This document shows, piece after piece, positions 10,867-19,424 of a DNA stretch of 64,000 bases (positions within the stretch are counted from its first letter, which is position 1; each line of letters begins with the position of its first letter). The DNA comes from Hyphomicrobiales bacterium (GTDB taxonomy: Bacteria; Pseudomonadota; Alphaproteobacteria; Rhizobiales; Rhizobiaceae). The position numbers and the translations under genes were made by a program. The notes beneath the pieces were generated by a model, which saw only the letters and a program-made list of their open reading frames with translations, did no database searches and was not told where the DNA came from. The stretch spans positions 531,315 through 595,314 of the forward strand of contig UBUL01000018.1 of assembly GCA_900468625.1 (NCBI GenBank), read 5' to 3'.

Positions 10867-11048
10867 AAACTGCTAGGCTGAATAGTATGAGCTTAAAGGA
10901 TGAGGCGCCAGAGGAGCCGCGATCGTCCTGCTGCGCAGCGCGACCGGAGGAGCGGCGCAGCGAAGACAGCGGCACGCAAGGCTCGTAGGTTTCAATGATT
11001 TAGGTGATTTGCGTGGTCGCATACCCGCATCACGAAAGGTAAAGCCCC

Positions 11049-12326
11049 ATGTTTTATCAGTTTTATGAACTCAATCATGCTGCTCTCGCCCCTTTTCGCG
11101 CCGCGGCAGACATGATGCGCCTGGCCTATGCCAACCCGCTTAATCCCTTCTCTCATACGGTTTTCGGCCGCACATTGATGGCAAGCCTCGAGGTTTTCGA
11201 GCGCACGACCCGGCGCTATGGCAAGCCGGAATTCGGACTGCTTGAAACCCGGATCGACGACAAACGCGTCTCGGTGCACGAAAAGATCGTCTGGAAGAAG
11301 CCCTTCTGCAATCTCATCCATTTCGAGCGCAGCCTGCCCGCCGGCCATGGCGTCGATCCCCGCATCCTGATCGTTGCACCGATGTCGGGCCACTATGCGA
11401 CGCTGCTGCGCGGCACGGTGGAGGCGCTGCTGCCGGGCGCCGACGTCTACATCACCGATTGGATCGATGCCCGCATGGTGCCGATGACCGAAGGCACCTT
11501 CGATCTGGAAGACTATATCGATTACGTCATCGAGATGCTGCACCATCTCGGGCCGGACACGCATGTCGTCGCCGTCTGCCAGCCTTCGGTGCCAGTGCTC
11601 GCGGCCGCTGCCGTCATGGAAGCGGCGGGCGATCGCCTGGCGCCCTCATCCATGACGCTGATGGGCGGCCCGATCGATACCCGCATCAATCCGACCGCCG
11701 TCAACCAGCTCGCCAAGGACAAGCCGCTGGAATGGTTTGCCGACAACGTCGTCATGAACGTGCCCTGGCCGCAGCCGGGCTTCATGCGACCCGTCTATCC
11801 GGGCTTCCTGCAGCTTTCCGGCTTCATGTCGATGAACCTCGACCGGCACATGATCGCCCACAAGGATTTCTTCGTTCATCTCGTCAAGAATGACGGCGAG
11901 CCGGCCGAAAAGCACCGCGATTTCTATGACGAATATCTGGCTGTCATGGATCTGACGGCGGAATTCTATCTGCAGACCGTCGATCAGGTTTTCATCAAGC
12001 ATGCGCTGCCCAAGGGCGAACTCATGCATCGCGGCCAGCGCGTCGATCCATCCGCCATCCGCAACATCGCGCTTTTGACCGTCGAGGGCGAGAACGACGA
12101 TATTTCAGGCGTCGGCCAGACGCATGCGGCGCAGACCATCTGCACCAATATCCCTGACCACATGCGCATGCATTATCTCCAGCCGGATGTTGGCCATTAC
12201 GGCGTCTTCAACGGCTCGCGCTTCCGCCGCGAGATCGCGCCGCGCATTCTGGCCTTTACCCGCGAACATGCCCGCGCCGGCCAGCCGGTCGTCAAGCGGG
12301 TCATCAAGGGCGGCAAATCCGCCTGA
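11049..12326 (+). CDS. phaZ: intracellular polyhydroxyalkanoate depolymerase
   Basis: This is a cytoplasmic, granule-associated depolymerase of short-chain PHA (poly-3-hydroxybutyrate), which mobilises stored carbon. The 425-residue protein shows the family N-terminus (MFYQFYELNHAALAPFRAAA), ILIVAPMSGHYATLLRGTVE, and the nucleophile motif VVAVCQPSVP. There Cys177 takes the place of the usual lipase-box serine. The C-terminal LQPDVGHYGVFNGSRFRREI contains the expected catalytic His. The length is normal for PhaZ1-type enzymes. It stands alone, with no other pha genes in the window. Confidence 0.95.
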   Translation: MFYQFYELNHAALAPFRAAADMMRLAYANPLNPFSHTVFGRTLMASLEVFERTTRRYGKPEFGLLETRIDDKRVSVHEKIVWKKPFCNLIHFERSLPAGHGVDPRILIVAPMSGHYATLLRGTVEALLPGADVYITDWIDARMVPMTEGTFDLEDYIDYVIEMLHHLGPDTHVVAVCQPSVPVLAAAAVMEAAGDRLAPSSMTLMGGPIDTRINPTAVNQLAKDKPLEWFADNVVMNVPWPQPGFMRPVYPGFLQLSGFMSMNLDRHMIAHKDFFVHLVKNDGEPAEKHRDFYDEYLAVMDLTAEFYLQTVDQVFIKHALPKGELMHRGQRVDPSAIRNIALLTVEGENDDISGVGQTHAAQTICTNIPDHMRMHYLQPDVGHYGVFNGSRFRREIAPRILAFTREHARAGQPVVKRVIKGGKSA

Positions 12327-12583
12327 GATTGCGAATAATTAGCTTTTGTTGAATTATACGGGTGGATTCAAATACTTGTCCGATTCCGCCTGAGCGTCCC
12401 ATTGAAGCCTCACGAAGAGGTTACCATCTCGATTCCAGCGGTACCGCAGAGATCGGGCCGTTTACCGCGCCGCGCGTCCTTGGAACGCGCTGAGATGCAG
12501 GTAGAGCTTTAAAAACCGCGCAGAAACCTTTCCATCGATCGGTATCGGTCGGAGGGTGATGCGCCGTGCGAGGATACCTGACA

Positions 12584-13024
12584 ATGAACCAATCTGCATT
12601 GCTTCGCCCGGATTGGACTCCGGCTACTATTGCTCTGATGGTACTAGGCTTCGTGGTCTTCTGGCCGCTGGGCTTCGCCATGCTCGCCTATATTCTCTTC
12701 GGAGAACGACTGCGGGAATTCAAACGGGATGTGAATGAAAGGACCGACGGCATGTTTGCTGGCTGCGGACGTCATCGCAATCGTCATCGCCATTCCTTCT
12801 CCTCCACCGGCAACGTCGCCTTCGACGACTGGCGCAAGGCCGAGCTCGAGCGCCTCGAAGAGGAGCGTCGCAAGCTTGACGAGATGCGCGCCGAGTTCGA
12901 CACTTATGTCCGCGAACTGCGCCGCGCCAAGGATCAGGAAGAGTTCGACCGCTTCATGCGCGAGCGCAACAGCGTCAAGCGCAACGACAATGGCGGCTCG
13001 CCGACCGAATTCCAGACTCCGTGA
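12584..13024 (+). CDS. DUF2852 domain protein
   Basis: This is a 146-residue membrane protein of unknown function. After MNQSALLRPDWTPATIAL there is one strong membrane segment (residues about 15-38, rich in Val/Leu/Phe). A His/Arg-rich stretch (GRHRNRHRHSF) follows, then a long charged helix likely to form a coiled coil (ELERLEEERRKLDEMRAEFD and beyond). This matches DUF2852, which is found in alphaproteobacteria. I chose ATG 12584 over a GTG at 12566 because the family begins at the MNQSAL region. The 257-bp gap upstream holds no other feature I can name. A strong terminator follows at 13057. Confidence 0.85.
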   Translation: MNQSALLRPDWTPATIALMVLGFVVFWPLGFAMLAYILFGERLREFKRDVNERTDGMFAGCGRHRNRHRHSFSSTGNVAFDDWRKAELERLEEERRKLDEMRAEFDTYVRELRRAKDQEEFDRFMRERNSVKRNDNGGSPTEFQTP

Positions 13025-13056
13025 TCGGCTGTGAGAGCAGCTGCATCATATGGTCG

Positions 13057-13088
13057 AAACCGGCATGATCAGATGCCGGTTTTTCTTT
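13057..13088 (+). terminator. rho-independent terminator after the DUF2852 gene
   Basis: A perfect 10-bp stem AAACCGGCAT / ATGCCGGTTT with a GATCAG loop is followed by TTCTTT. It lies 32 nt after the DUF2852 stop. Confidence 0.9.
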
Positions 13089-13226
13089 GCCAGAATCCGC
13101 AAGGCAGGTCGCGCAAAAGTGCGCAGCGGTCTTGCTATAACGACATGCGCAAATCAAAGACCAAAGCGCAAGGAGCGATTCTGAAAGATTGCGACGCGCT
13201 TTGGCGAATCATATAAAACTGCCTTC

Positions 13227-13988
13227 ATGTTTCCGCTGCTTTCCAGATCCCGCAAACCGCAAGCCAAGTTGGCCGCGCCGGAAACGCGCACCCTCGATGT
13301 CGCGGGCCGGCTGATGCCGCTGACGATCCGACAGCACGAGCGGGCGACCCGTATCACGCTCCGGATCGAGCCCGGCGGGCGTTCGCTGAAGATGACCATT
13401 CCGCGCGGCCTTTCCGCCCGCGAGGTCAATGCTTTCCTCGACCGGCATCAGGGCTGGCTTCTGACGAAGCTCGCGAAATTCACGGCCGACAACAGCCTGC
13501 GCGGCGGCAGCGAAATCCTGCTGCGCGGCGTACGCCACCGGATCGAGCATACCGGAACCCTGCGCGGCCTGACCGAAGCGATCGTTGTCGAGGGCATGCC
13601 GGTGCTGCGTGTCAGCGGCATGCCGGAACATGCCGGCCGCCGCATCGCCACCTTCCTCAAGAAAGAGGCGCGCGCCGATCTGGAGAGATATGTGGCGGTG
13701 CATGCCAAGGCCATCCGCGCGACTGTCACCTCCATCACCATGAAGGATACCCGCAGCCGCTGGGGCTCCTGCTCCTCGCAAGGGAACCTGAGCTTTTCCT
13801 GGCGCATCGTCATGGCGCCGCCCTTGGTCATCGATTACCTTGCCGCACACGAAGTCGCGCATTTGCGCGAGATGAACCACGGCCCGCGCTTCTGGGCGCT
13901 CTGCCGCAAGCTCTGCCCCGACATGGACGAGGCCAAGGCCTGGCTGAAACGCCACGGCAGCCAGCTGCATGCGATCGATTTTGATTGA
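13227..13988 (+). CDS. YgjP-like (DUF45) zinc metallopeptidase family protein
   Basis: This 253-residue protein belongs to the YgjP/DUF45 family, often annotated as M48-family metallopeptidase. The first 100 residues contain ITLRIEPGGRSLKMTIPRGL and the DRHQGWLLTKL helix. A conserved DTRSRWGSCSSQGNLSFSWR block follows. The metal site is HEVAHLREMNHGPRFW, an HExxH motif with a third ligand in NHGPRFW. E. coli YgjP has been reported as a UTP pyrophosphatase-like or protease-like protein, so the true activity is uncertain. It stands alone after the DUF2852 terminator. Confidence 0.9.
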   Translation: MFPLLSRSRKPQAKLAAPETRTLDVAGRLMPLTIRQHERATRITLRIEPGGRSLKMTIPRGLSAREVNAFLDRHQGWLLTKLAKFTADNSLRGGSEILLRGVRHRIEHTGTLRGLTEAIVVEGMPVLRVSGMPEHAGRRIATFLKKEARADLERYVAVHAKAIRATVTSITMKDTRSRWGSCSSQGNLSFSWRIVMAPPLVIDYLAAHEVAHLREMNHGPRFWALCRKLCPDMDEAKAWLKRHGSQLHAIDFD

Positions 13989-14056
13989 GCAGGCTGCTTG
14001 AGCCGACAGAGGCACGTTAACCGATTAAGGCCTCCGCCCCTCGCACACGGAACAGT

Positions 14057-14488
14057 TCATTCAGGTGCGACGATGCGGATGGGACGTGTTCCGATCGGGG
14101 CGCCGGTCGCACGGTCAATGGTAATGGGGTCGATTTCGCTACCAGTTTCAGCGTCAAAGAACCGGGTCACGCCGTCGCTCGAGCGATGCTTTCGCCCCCA
14201 TGCGCCAATCGCAAACAGCACCGGCAGAAAGTCCTGCCCGGCTGCAGTCAGCACGTATTCATCGCGCGGAGGCCGCTCGGAGTAGCGGCGTTTCACCAGC
14301 AGGCCATCTTCCGTAAGCGCGGCTAGCCGAGCGGTCAGCATCGTCGGCGCGATGCCGAGGCTCTTGCGAAACTCGTCAAAGCGGGTGAGTCCTGCATGGG
14401 CATCCCGCATGATCAGCATGCTCCACGCATCGCCCACCAACGCGAGGCTGCGGGCGATCATACATGGCTGGTTCGAAAGATTATTCAT
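14057..14488 (-). CDS. HxlR-family transcriptional regulator
   Basis: This is a 143-residue winged-helix regulator of the HxlR/MarR-like family. PCMIARSLALVGDAWSMLIM contains the N-terminal Cys9 that many HxlR proteins use for thiol, aldehyde or quinone sensing. The recognition region is LTRFDEFRKSLGIAPTMLTA, and the wing contains YSERPPRDEYVLTAAG. It is divergent from an SDR gene, with 89 bp between the two starts and two direct repeats in between. It most likely controls itself and the SDR/alcohol dehydrogenase pair. Start ATG 14488. Confidence 0.92.
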   Translation of the reverse strand: MNNLSNQPCMIARSLALVGDAWSMLIMRDAHAGLTRFDEFRKSLGIAPTMLTARLAALTEDGLLVKRRYSERPPRDEYVLTAAGQDFLPVLFAIGAWGRKHRSSDGVTRFFDAETGSEIDPITIDRATGAPIGTRPIRIVAPE

Positions 14489-14499
14489 GTCGATATCGT

Positions 14500-14530
14500 T
14501 TTGATAGTGACTTACTACTAATTTGATAGT
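14500..14530. promoter_or_regulatory. candidate HxlR operator: two TTTGATAGT direct repeats
   Basis: The 9-bp word TTTGATAGT occurs at 14500-14508 and again at 14522-14530. The two copies are exactly 22 bp apart, about two helical turns. Between them lies TAGT-N8-ACTA, an inverted repeat. The site is in the divergent gap between the HxlR regulator and the SDR gene, the expected place for an autoregulatory operator. That HxlR binds here is inference. Confidence 0.6.
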
Positions 14531-14577
14531 AACAGAATATTCATCGATGTTCCATGTGAAAATGAAAGCGGAGACCG

Positions 14578-15393
14578 ATGAGCAAGACAGAACGCGGCGT
14601 CGCCCTGGTCACGGGCGCCTCTTCCGGTATTGGGCGAGTGACTGCGCAGGCGCTACGGCGCGCGGGATATAAAGTATTTGGAACCAGTCGGAAAACAATG
14701 GCCGACGCTCCTGATGGCATTTCAATGCTGGTCTGTGATGTCACGGATGATGAATCCGTGCAGACGGCAGTCGATGAGATAATGGTCCGCGCGGGAAGGA
14801 TCGATCTGCTTGTCAACAATGCAGGAATTGGATTGCTTGGCGGCGCCGAGGAATCCTCAGCGGGACAGGCGAGAGCACTTTTCGATGTCAATGTCTTCGG
14901 CGTTCTGCGCATGACGAACGCAGTCCTGCCCGCAATGAGACGGCAGAGAAAAGGCAGAATCATCAATATCAGCTCCATCCTTGGGTTGATTCCTGCGCCC
15001 TACAATGCGCTCTATGCATCGACCAAACATGCCCTAGAGGGATATTCCGAATCCCTCGACCATGAAGTCCGTACGCAAGGCATACGCGTCGTCCTCGTAG
15101 AACCGGGTGTTACCCGCACCGCCTTCGAAGAGAACATTACGCGGCCGGATCGACCCCTCCCTCCGTACGATAAAGCTCGCGCCAATGCGGAAAAGCTGAT
15201 GCGTGAGATCGTCGAGAGAGGCGACGCGCCGGAGGTGGTCGCCGATATGGTGGTCGCCGCCGCCAACGCCGCATCACCCAAGAGGCGCTACACCGCGGGC
15301 AGGATGGCAAAGCAGGTTCGCTTCATACGCCGTTTTCTCCCGGAAGCGTTCGTCGACAAAAACTTGCGCAAATTCAACGGGCTTCCCGCCTGA
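14578..15393 (+). CDS. SDR-family NAD(P)-dependent oxidoreductase
   Basis: This is a 271-residue short-chain dehydrogenase/reductase of the classical type. The cofactor motif is TGASSGIG at residues 12-19. NNAGIGLLGG follows near residue 80, then the catalytic Ser region (INISSILGLIPAPYNAL) and the YASTKHALEGYSES motif with Tyr and Lys. The substrate cannot be read from the sequence. It is the first plus-strand gene divergent from the HxlR regulator. An NADP-dependent oxidoreductase follows 72 bp downstream, and the two probably form one operon. Codon third positions look less GC-rich than in neighbouring core genes, which may point to acquisition. Confidence 0.93.
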   Translation: MSKTERGVALVTGASSGIGRVTAQALRRAGYKVFGTSRKTMADAPDGISMLVCDVTDDESVQTAVDEIMVRAGRIDLLVNNAGIGLLGGAEESSAGQARALFDVNVFGVLRMTNAVLPAMRRQRKGRIINISSILGLIPAPYNALYASTKHALEGYSESLDHEVRTQGIRVVLVEPGVTRTAFEENITRPDRPLPPYDKARANAEKLMREIVERGDAPEVVADMVVAAANAASPKRRYTAGRMAKQVRFIRRFLPEAFVDKNLRKFNGLPA

Positions 15394-15465
15394 TAGTCTC
15401 CATTGCCGGATGCTGGCGTCTTCGATGCCCGGCAATTCACTATCCTGGAAACGAAAGTCAGCCCT

Positions 15466-16467
15466 ATGAAAGCATTTCTGATCGATCGCTATGTGAAAGG
15501 TGGCGCTCTTCGGTCTGGTGAAAGCCCGGTGCCGGAGTTGCGAGAGAATGATGTTATGGTGGAGATACATGCCGCCAGCGTGAACCCTCTTGATGCCAAA
15601 ATCAGAGATGGCGAGTTCAAGCTCATCCTGCCTTATCGCCTTCCGCTCATCCTCGGCAATGATGTCGCGGGCGTCGTCGTCCGGGTCGGCTCCAGTGTCC
15701 GTGGCTTCAAGCCAGGTGACGAAGTCTATGCACGTCCGGCTCAAGATCGTATCGGAACCTTCGCGGAGTTCATTGCAATGAACGAGGCCGACGTGGCGAT
15801 GAAGCCCAAGAATCTGACGATGGAAGAGGCGGCGTCACTGCCGCTGGTCGCGTTGACTGCCTGGCAGGTGCTTGTCGAACGGGCGAACTTGAAGAAGGGA
15901 CAGAAGGTTCTTATCCACGCCGGTTCCGGCGGCGTCGGTGCAATTGCCATTCAGCTCGCCAAACATATCGGGGCATATGTGGCGACGACGACGAGCACAG
16001 CCAATATCGATCTCGTCAAAAGTCTTGGAGCCGATGTCGCGGTGGACTACAAGAAGGACGACTTCGGAAACGTCCTGCAGGGATATGATGTTGTTCTGAA
16101 CAGCCTTGGCAAGGAAACGCTTGAGAAATCGCTTCGCGTCCTGAAGCCGGGTGGAAAACTCTTCTCGATTTCCGGTCCGCCGGATGCTGCATTTGCCAGG
16201 CAAAATGGTTCCGGATGGTTGTTTCAGCAGCTCATGGGGCTTCTGAGCTCTGGTATTCGGAGAAAATCAAAACGCCACGGCGTCAGCTATTCGTTTCACT
16301 TCATGACCGCGAACGGCGGACAACTCGGCAAGATCACCTCATTGATAGAGGCAGGAGCCATAAGAGCCGTCGTTGATCGGGTCTTTCCGTTCCAGAGCAC
16401 GAATGAGGCGCTGGCCTATGTCGAGACCGGTCGCGCCAAGGGTAAGGTCGTGATTGCCGTGAAATAG
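15466..16467 (+). CDS. NADP-dependent quinone oxidoreductase-like alcohol dehydrogenase
   Basis: This is a 333-residue medium-chain dehydrogenase/reductase of the quinone oxidoreductase type. The N-terminal GroES-like domain contains AASVNPLDAKIRDGEFK and LGNDVAGVVVRVGS. The Rossmann motif is VLIHAGSGGVGAIAIQLAKH. The structural and catalytic zinc cysteines of classical ADHs are not seen, consistent with a zinc-free quinone/enone reductase. I chose ATG 15466 (MKAFLIDRY) over the upstream ATG at 15403 because conserved sequence begins at MKAFLI. The context with the SDR and HxlR genes suggests a response to reactive carbonyls or quinones; this is inferred. Confidence 0.92.
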   Translation: MKAFLIDRYVKGGALRSGESPVPELRENDVMVEIHAASVNPLDAKIRDGEFKLILPYRLPLILGNDVAGVVVRVGSSVRGFKPGDEVYARPAQDRIGTFAEFIAMNEADVAMKPKNLTMEEAASLPLVALTAWQVLVERANLKKGQKVLIHAGSGGVGAIAIQLAKHIGAYVATTTSTANIDLVKSLGADVAVDYKKDDFGNVLQGYDVVLNSLGKETLEKSLRVLKPGGKLFSISGPPDAAFARQNGSGWLFQQLMGLLSSGIRRKSKRHGVSYSFHFMTANGGQLGKITSLIEAGAIRAVVDRVFPFQSTNEALAYVETGRAKGKVVIAVK

Positions 16468-16578
16468 AGCACGGACTGTTGTTTCGAAGGGCCTTTGCGT
16501 GTGTCAGGGGCCGAAAAACCGCTCCTGACCGTCGCCTTTAGGCTCGACTCTTTCGAATTTTCGTGTCACTCCGCTGCC

Positions 16579-17253
16579 ATGAACCCCGATGTCAAAATTT
16601 GTGGTCTGAAGACGCCGGAAGCGGTGGATCGTGCTCTGGAGCGCGGCGCCACCCATATTGGCTTTATCTTCTTCGAAAAGAGCCCGCGCTATATCGAGCC
16701 TGATCTCGCCGGCGCGCTCGCCGAGCGTGCCCGCGGCAAGGCGCAGGTCGTTGCCGTCACGGTCGATCCGACGAATGACGATCTCGATGAGATCATGGCG
16801 CTGGTGAAGCCGGATATGCTGCAGCTTCATGGCAACGAAAGTCCGGAGCGTGTGCTGACCATCAAGGCGGTCCACAACGTGCCGGTCATGAAAGCCATGT
16901 CGGTGCGCGATGCGGACGATCTGAAGCGGGTCGAATCCTATATCGGCATTGCCGACCGTTTCCTCTTCGATGCCAAGCCGCCGGCCGGCTCTGTGCTGCC
17001 GGGCGGAAACGGCGTATCCTTCGATTGGAGCCTGATGAGCTGGCTCGATGATCGCGTGGATTACATGCTTTCAGGCGGCGTCAACAAGGACAATGTCGCC
17101 GAGGCGCTTGCTTCCACCAAGGCCAGCGGCATCGATCTTTCCTCCGCCCTCGAGAGTTCGCCGGGCGTGAAGGATCTTGGCAAGATCGACCAGTTTTTCG
17201 ACGCTTTTGCAGAAGCATGCCTGCCGGAACCGGCAGCAGGGAGTAGAAAGTGA
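16579..17253 (+). CDS. trpF: phosphoribosylanthranilate isomerase
   Basis: This enzyme catalyses the third step from anthranilate in tryptophan synthesis, converting phosphoribosylanthranilate to CdRP. The 224-residue TIM barrel begins with [20 protein letters not shown], where the Cys of KICG is the catalytic base. [11 protein letters not shown] and [17 protein letters not shown] (with the catalytic Asp) follow, and the C-terminal phosphate-binding part is [16 protein letters not shown] chose ATG 16579 because the frame opened at 16495 adds 28 unconserved residues. The stop overlaps the trpB start (GTGA). Confidence 0.96.
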   Translation: MNPDVKICGLKTPEAVDRALERGATHIGFIFFEKSPRYIEPDLAGALAERARGKAQVVAVTVDPTNDDLDEIMALVKPDMLQLHGNESPERVLTIKAVHNVPVMKAMSVRDADDLKRVESYIGIADRFLFDAKPPAGSVLPGGNGVSFDWSLMSWLDDRVDYMLSGGVNKDNVAEALASTKASGIDLSSALESSPGVKDLGKIDQFFDAFAEACLPEPAAGSRK

Positions 17254-18464
17254 ACCAGACGCTTAAACCCAATTCCTTCCGCTCCGGCCCCGATGAAGAC
17301 GGCCGTTTCGGTATTTATGGCGGCCGTTTCGTTGCCGAAACGCTCATGCCGCTGATCCTGGACCTGCAGGAGGAATGGAATAAGGCGAAGGACGATCCGG
17401 CCTTCCAGGCGGAGCTGAAGGATCTCGGCACGCATTATATTGGCCGTCCGAGCCCGCTCTATTTCGCCGAGCGCCTGACGGCGGAGCTTGGCGGCGCCAA
17501 GATCTATTTCAAGCGCGAAGAGCTGAACCACACCGGCTCGCACAAGATCAACAACTGCATCGGCCAGATCCTGCTTGCCAAGCGCATGGGCAAGACCCGC
17601 ATCATCGCCGAAACCGGCGCGGGCCAGCATGGCGTCGCGTCGGCGACGGTCGCCGCCCGCTTCGGCCTGCCTTGCGTCGTCTACATGGGCGCGACCGATG
17701 TCGAGCGCCAGGCGCCGAACGTCTTCCGCATGAAGCTCTTGGGTGCCGAGGTCATTCCGGTGACGGCCGGCAGCGGCACGCTCAAGGACGCGATGAACGA
17801 AGCGCTGCGCGACTGGGTCACCAATGTCGACGACACCTACTACCTGATCGGTACGGCTGCCGGTCCGCATCCCTATCCGGAAATGGTCCGCGATTTCCAG
17901 GCCGTGATCGGCACCGAAGCCCGCGCGCAGATTCTGGAGGCCGAAGGCCGGCTGCCGGATCTCGTCATTGCGGCCGTCGGCGGCGGCTCGAATGCCATCG
18001 GCATCTTCCATCCCTTCCTCGATGACGAAGGCGTCAAGATCGTCGGCGTCGAAGCCGGCGGCAAGGGGCTGCAGGGCGACGAGCATTGTGCTTCCATCAC
18101 CGCCGGCTCGCCGGGCGTGCTGCATGGCAACCGCACCTACCTGCTGCAGGACGGCGACGGCCAGATCAAGGAAGGCCATTCCATCTCGGCCGGCCTCGAT
18201 TATCCCGGCATCGGCCCGGAACATTCCTGGCTGAACGATATCGGCCGCGCCGAATATGTGCCGATCATGGACCATGAAGCGCTGGAAGCCTTCCAGATGC
18301 TGACGCGCCTCGAAGGCATCATCCCGGCGCTGGAGCCGAGCCATGCGCTCGCCGAAGTCATCAAGCGCGCCCCGAAGATGGGCAAGGACGAGATCATCCT
18401 GATGAACCTCTCCGGCCGCGGCGACAAGGACATCTTCACCGTCGGCAAGATTCTGGGAATGTGA
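17250..18464 (+). CDS. trpB: tryptophan synthase beta subunit
   Basis: TrpB is the PLP-dependent subunit that joins indole and serine to make tryptophan. The 404-residue protein has [14 protein letters not shown] near the N-terminus and [16 protein letters not shown] with Lys99, the PLP lysine. [20 protein letters not shown] and the phosphate-binding loop [15 protein letters not shown] also match. It starts with GTG overlapping the trpF stop by 4 nt, so translation is coupled. trpA begins 10 nt after its end. The trpFBA order with accD and folC downstream is widespread in alphaproteobacteria. Confidence 0.98.
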   Translation: MNQTLKPNSFRSGPDEDGRFGIYGGRFVAETLMPLILDLQEEWNKAKDDPAFQAELKDLGTHYIGRPSPLYFAERLTAELGGAKIYFKREELNHTGSHKINNCIGQILLAKRMGKTRIIAETGAGQHGVASATVAARFGLPCVVYMGATDVERQAPNVFRMKLLGAEVIPVTAGSGTLKDAMNEALRDWVTNVDDTYYLIGTAAGPHPYPEMVRDFQAVIGTEARAQILEAEGRLPDLVIAAVGGGSNAIGIFHPFLDDEGVKIVGVEAGGKGLQGDEHCASITAGSPGVLHGNRTYLLQDGDGQIKEGHSISAGLDYPGIGPEHSWLNDIGRAEYVPIMDHEALEAFQMLTRLEGIIPALEPSHALAEVIKRAPKMGKDEIILMNLSGRGDKDIFTVGKILGM

Positions 18465-18474
18465 GTTAGACGCC

Positions 18475-19314
18475 ATGACCGCACGTATGGACAAACGCTT
18501 CGCCGCTTTGAAGGCTGAAGGCCGCCCGGCACTCGTCACCTATTTCATGGGCGGCGATCCCGATTACGAAACCTCGCTCGGCATCATGAAGGCACTGCCG
18601 GAAGCCGGCGCCGATGTCATCGAACTCGGCATGCCCTTCTCCGACCCCATGGCCGACGGCCCGGCGATCCAGCTTGCCGGCCAGCGCGCCTTGAAGGCCG
18701 GCCAGACGCTGAAGAAGACGCTGCAGCTCGCCGCCGATTTCCGGAAAGTCGATGCCGATACGCCGATCGTGATGATGGGCTATTATAATCCCATCTACAT
18801 CTACGGCGTCGAAAAGTTCCTCGACGACGCGATCGCCGCCGGTATCGACGGCCTGATCGTCGTCGACCTGCCGCCGGAAATGGATGACGAACTTTGCATT
18901 CCGGCGATCCGCAAGGGCATCAACTTCATCCGCCTGGCGACGCCGACCACCGACGACAAGCGCCTGCCGACCGTTCTGAAGAACACGACCGGCTTCGTCT
19001 ATTACGTCTCGATGAACGGCATCACCGGTTCGGCCCTGCCGGATCCGTCGCTGGTTTCGGGCGCCGTCAAGCGCATCAAGCAGCACACCGAACTGCCCGT
19101 CTGCGTCGGCTTTGGCGTCAAGACGGCCGAGCATGCCAAGCTCATCGGCGCTGCCGCTGACGGCGTCGTCGTCGGCACCGCCATCGTCAACCAGATCGCT
19201 ACCAGCCTCAATAAGGATGGCAAGGCGACCGCCGATACCATCCAGGCTGTTGCGACCCTGGTGCGCGGTCTGTCGACAGGCACTCGTTCCGCCCGCCTTG
19301 TTGCCGCCGAATAG
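18475..19314 (+). CDS. trpA: tryptophan synthase alpha subunit
   Basis: TrpA cleaves indole-3-glycerol phosphate to indole and glyceraldehyde-3-phosphate and passes indole to TrpB. The 279-residue TIM barrel contains [20 protein letters not shown], with catalytic Glu50 and Asp61. [37 protein letters not shown] and [15 protein letters not shown] follow. It is the last trp gene. An unusually long hairpin at 19327-19365 separates it from accD. Confidence 0.98.
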   Translation: MTARMDKRFAALKAEGRPALVTYFMGGDPDYETSLGIMKALPEAGADVIELGMPFSDPMADGPAIQLAGQRALKAGQTLKKTLQLAADFRKVDADTPIVMMGYYNPIYIYGVEKFLDDAIAAGIDGLIVVDLPPEMDDELCIPAIRKGINFIRLATPTTDDKRLPTVLKNTTGFVYYVSMNGITGSALPDPSLVSGAVKRIKQHTELPVCVGFGVKTAEHAKLIGAAADGVVVGTAIVNQIATSLNKDGKATADTIQAVATLVRGLSTGTRSARLVAAE

Positions 19315-19326
19315 TTTCCCCATATA

Positions 19327-19365
19327 GGCCTTTCCCTCAATCCCCTGCGGATTGAGGGAAAAGCC
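19327..19365 (+). other. long hairpin between trpA and accD without a T-run
   Basis: A perfect 12-bp stem TTTCCCTCAATC / GATTGAGGGAAA has a 7-nt loop (CCCCTGC region). It is extended by GGC/GCC with one C-A mismatch. It starts 12 nt after the trpA stop, and accD starts about 60 nt after its end. No T-run follows, so it is not a standard terminator on the plus strand. It may be an mRNA-processing or stabilising hairpin, which is inference. Confidence 0.65.
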
Positions 19366-19424
19366 CTATGGGCATTTGGTGACGACTGGGATATCGATAC
19401 ATTCGGTCGATTAGGAGTTTCGAA

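Noticed and set aside
10782..10988. Short plus-strand frame of 68 codons before phaZ
   Set aside because: It runs through the terminator hairpin at 10799-10829 and has no convincing Shine-Dalgarno or domain.
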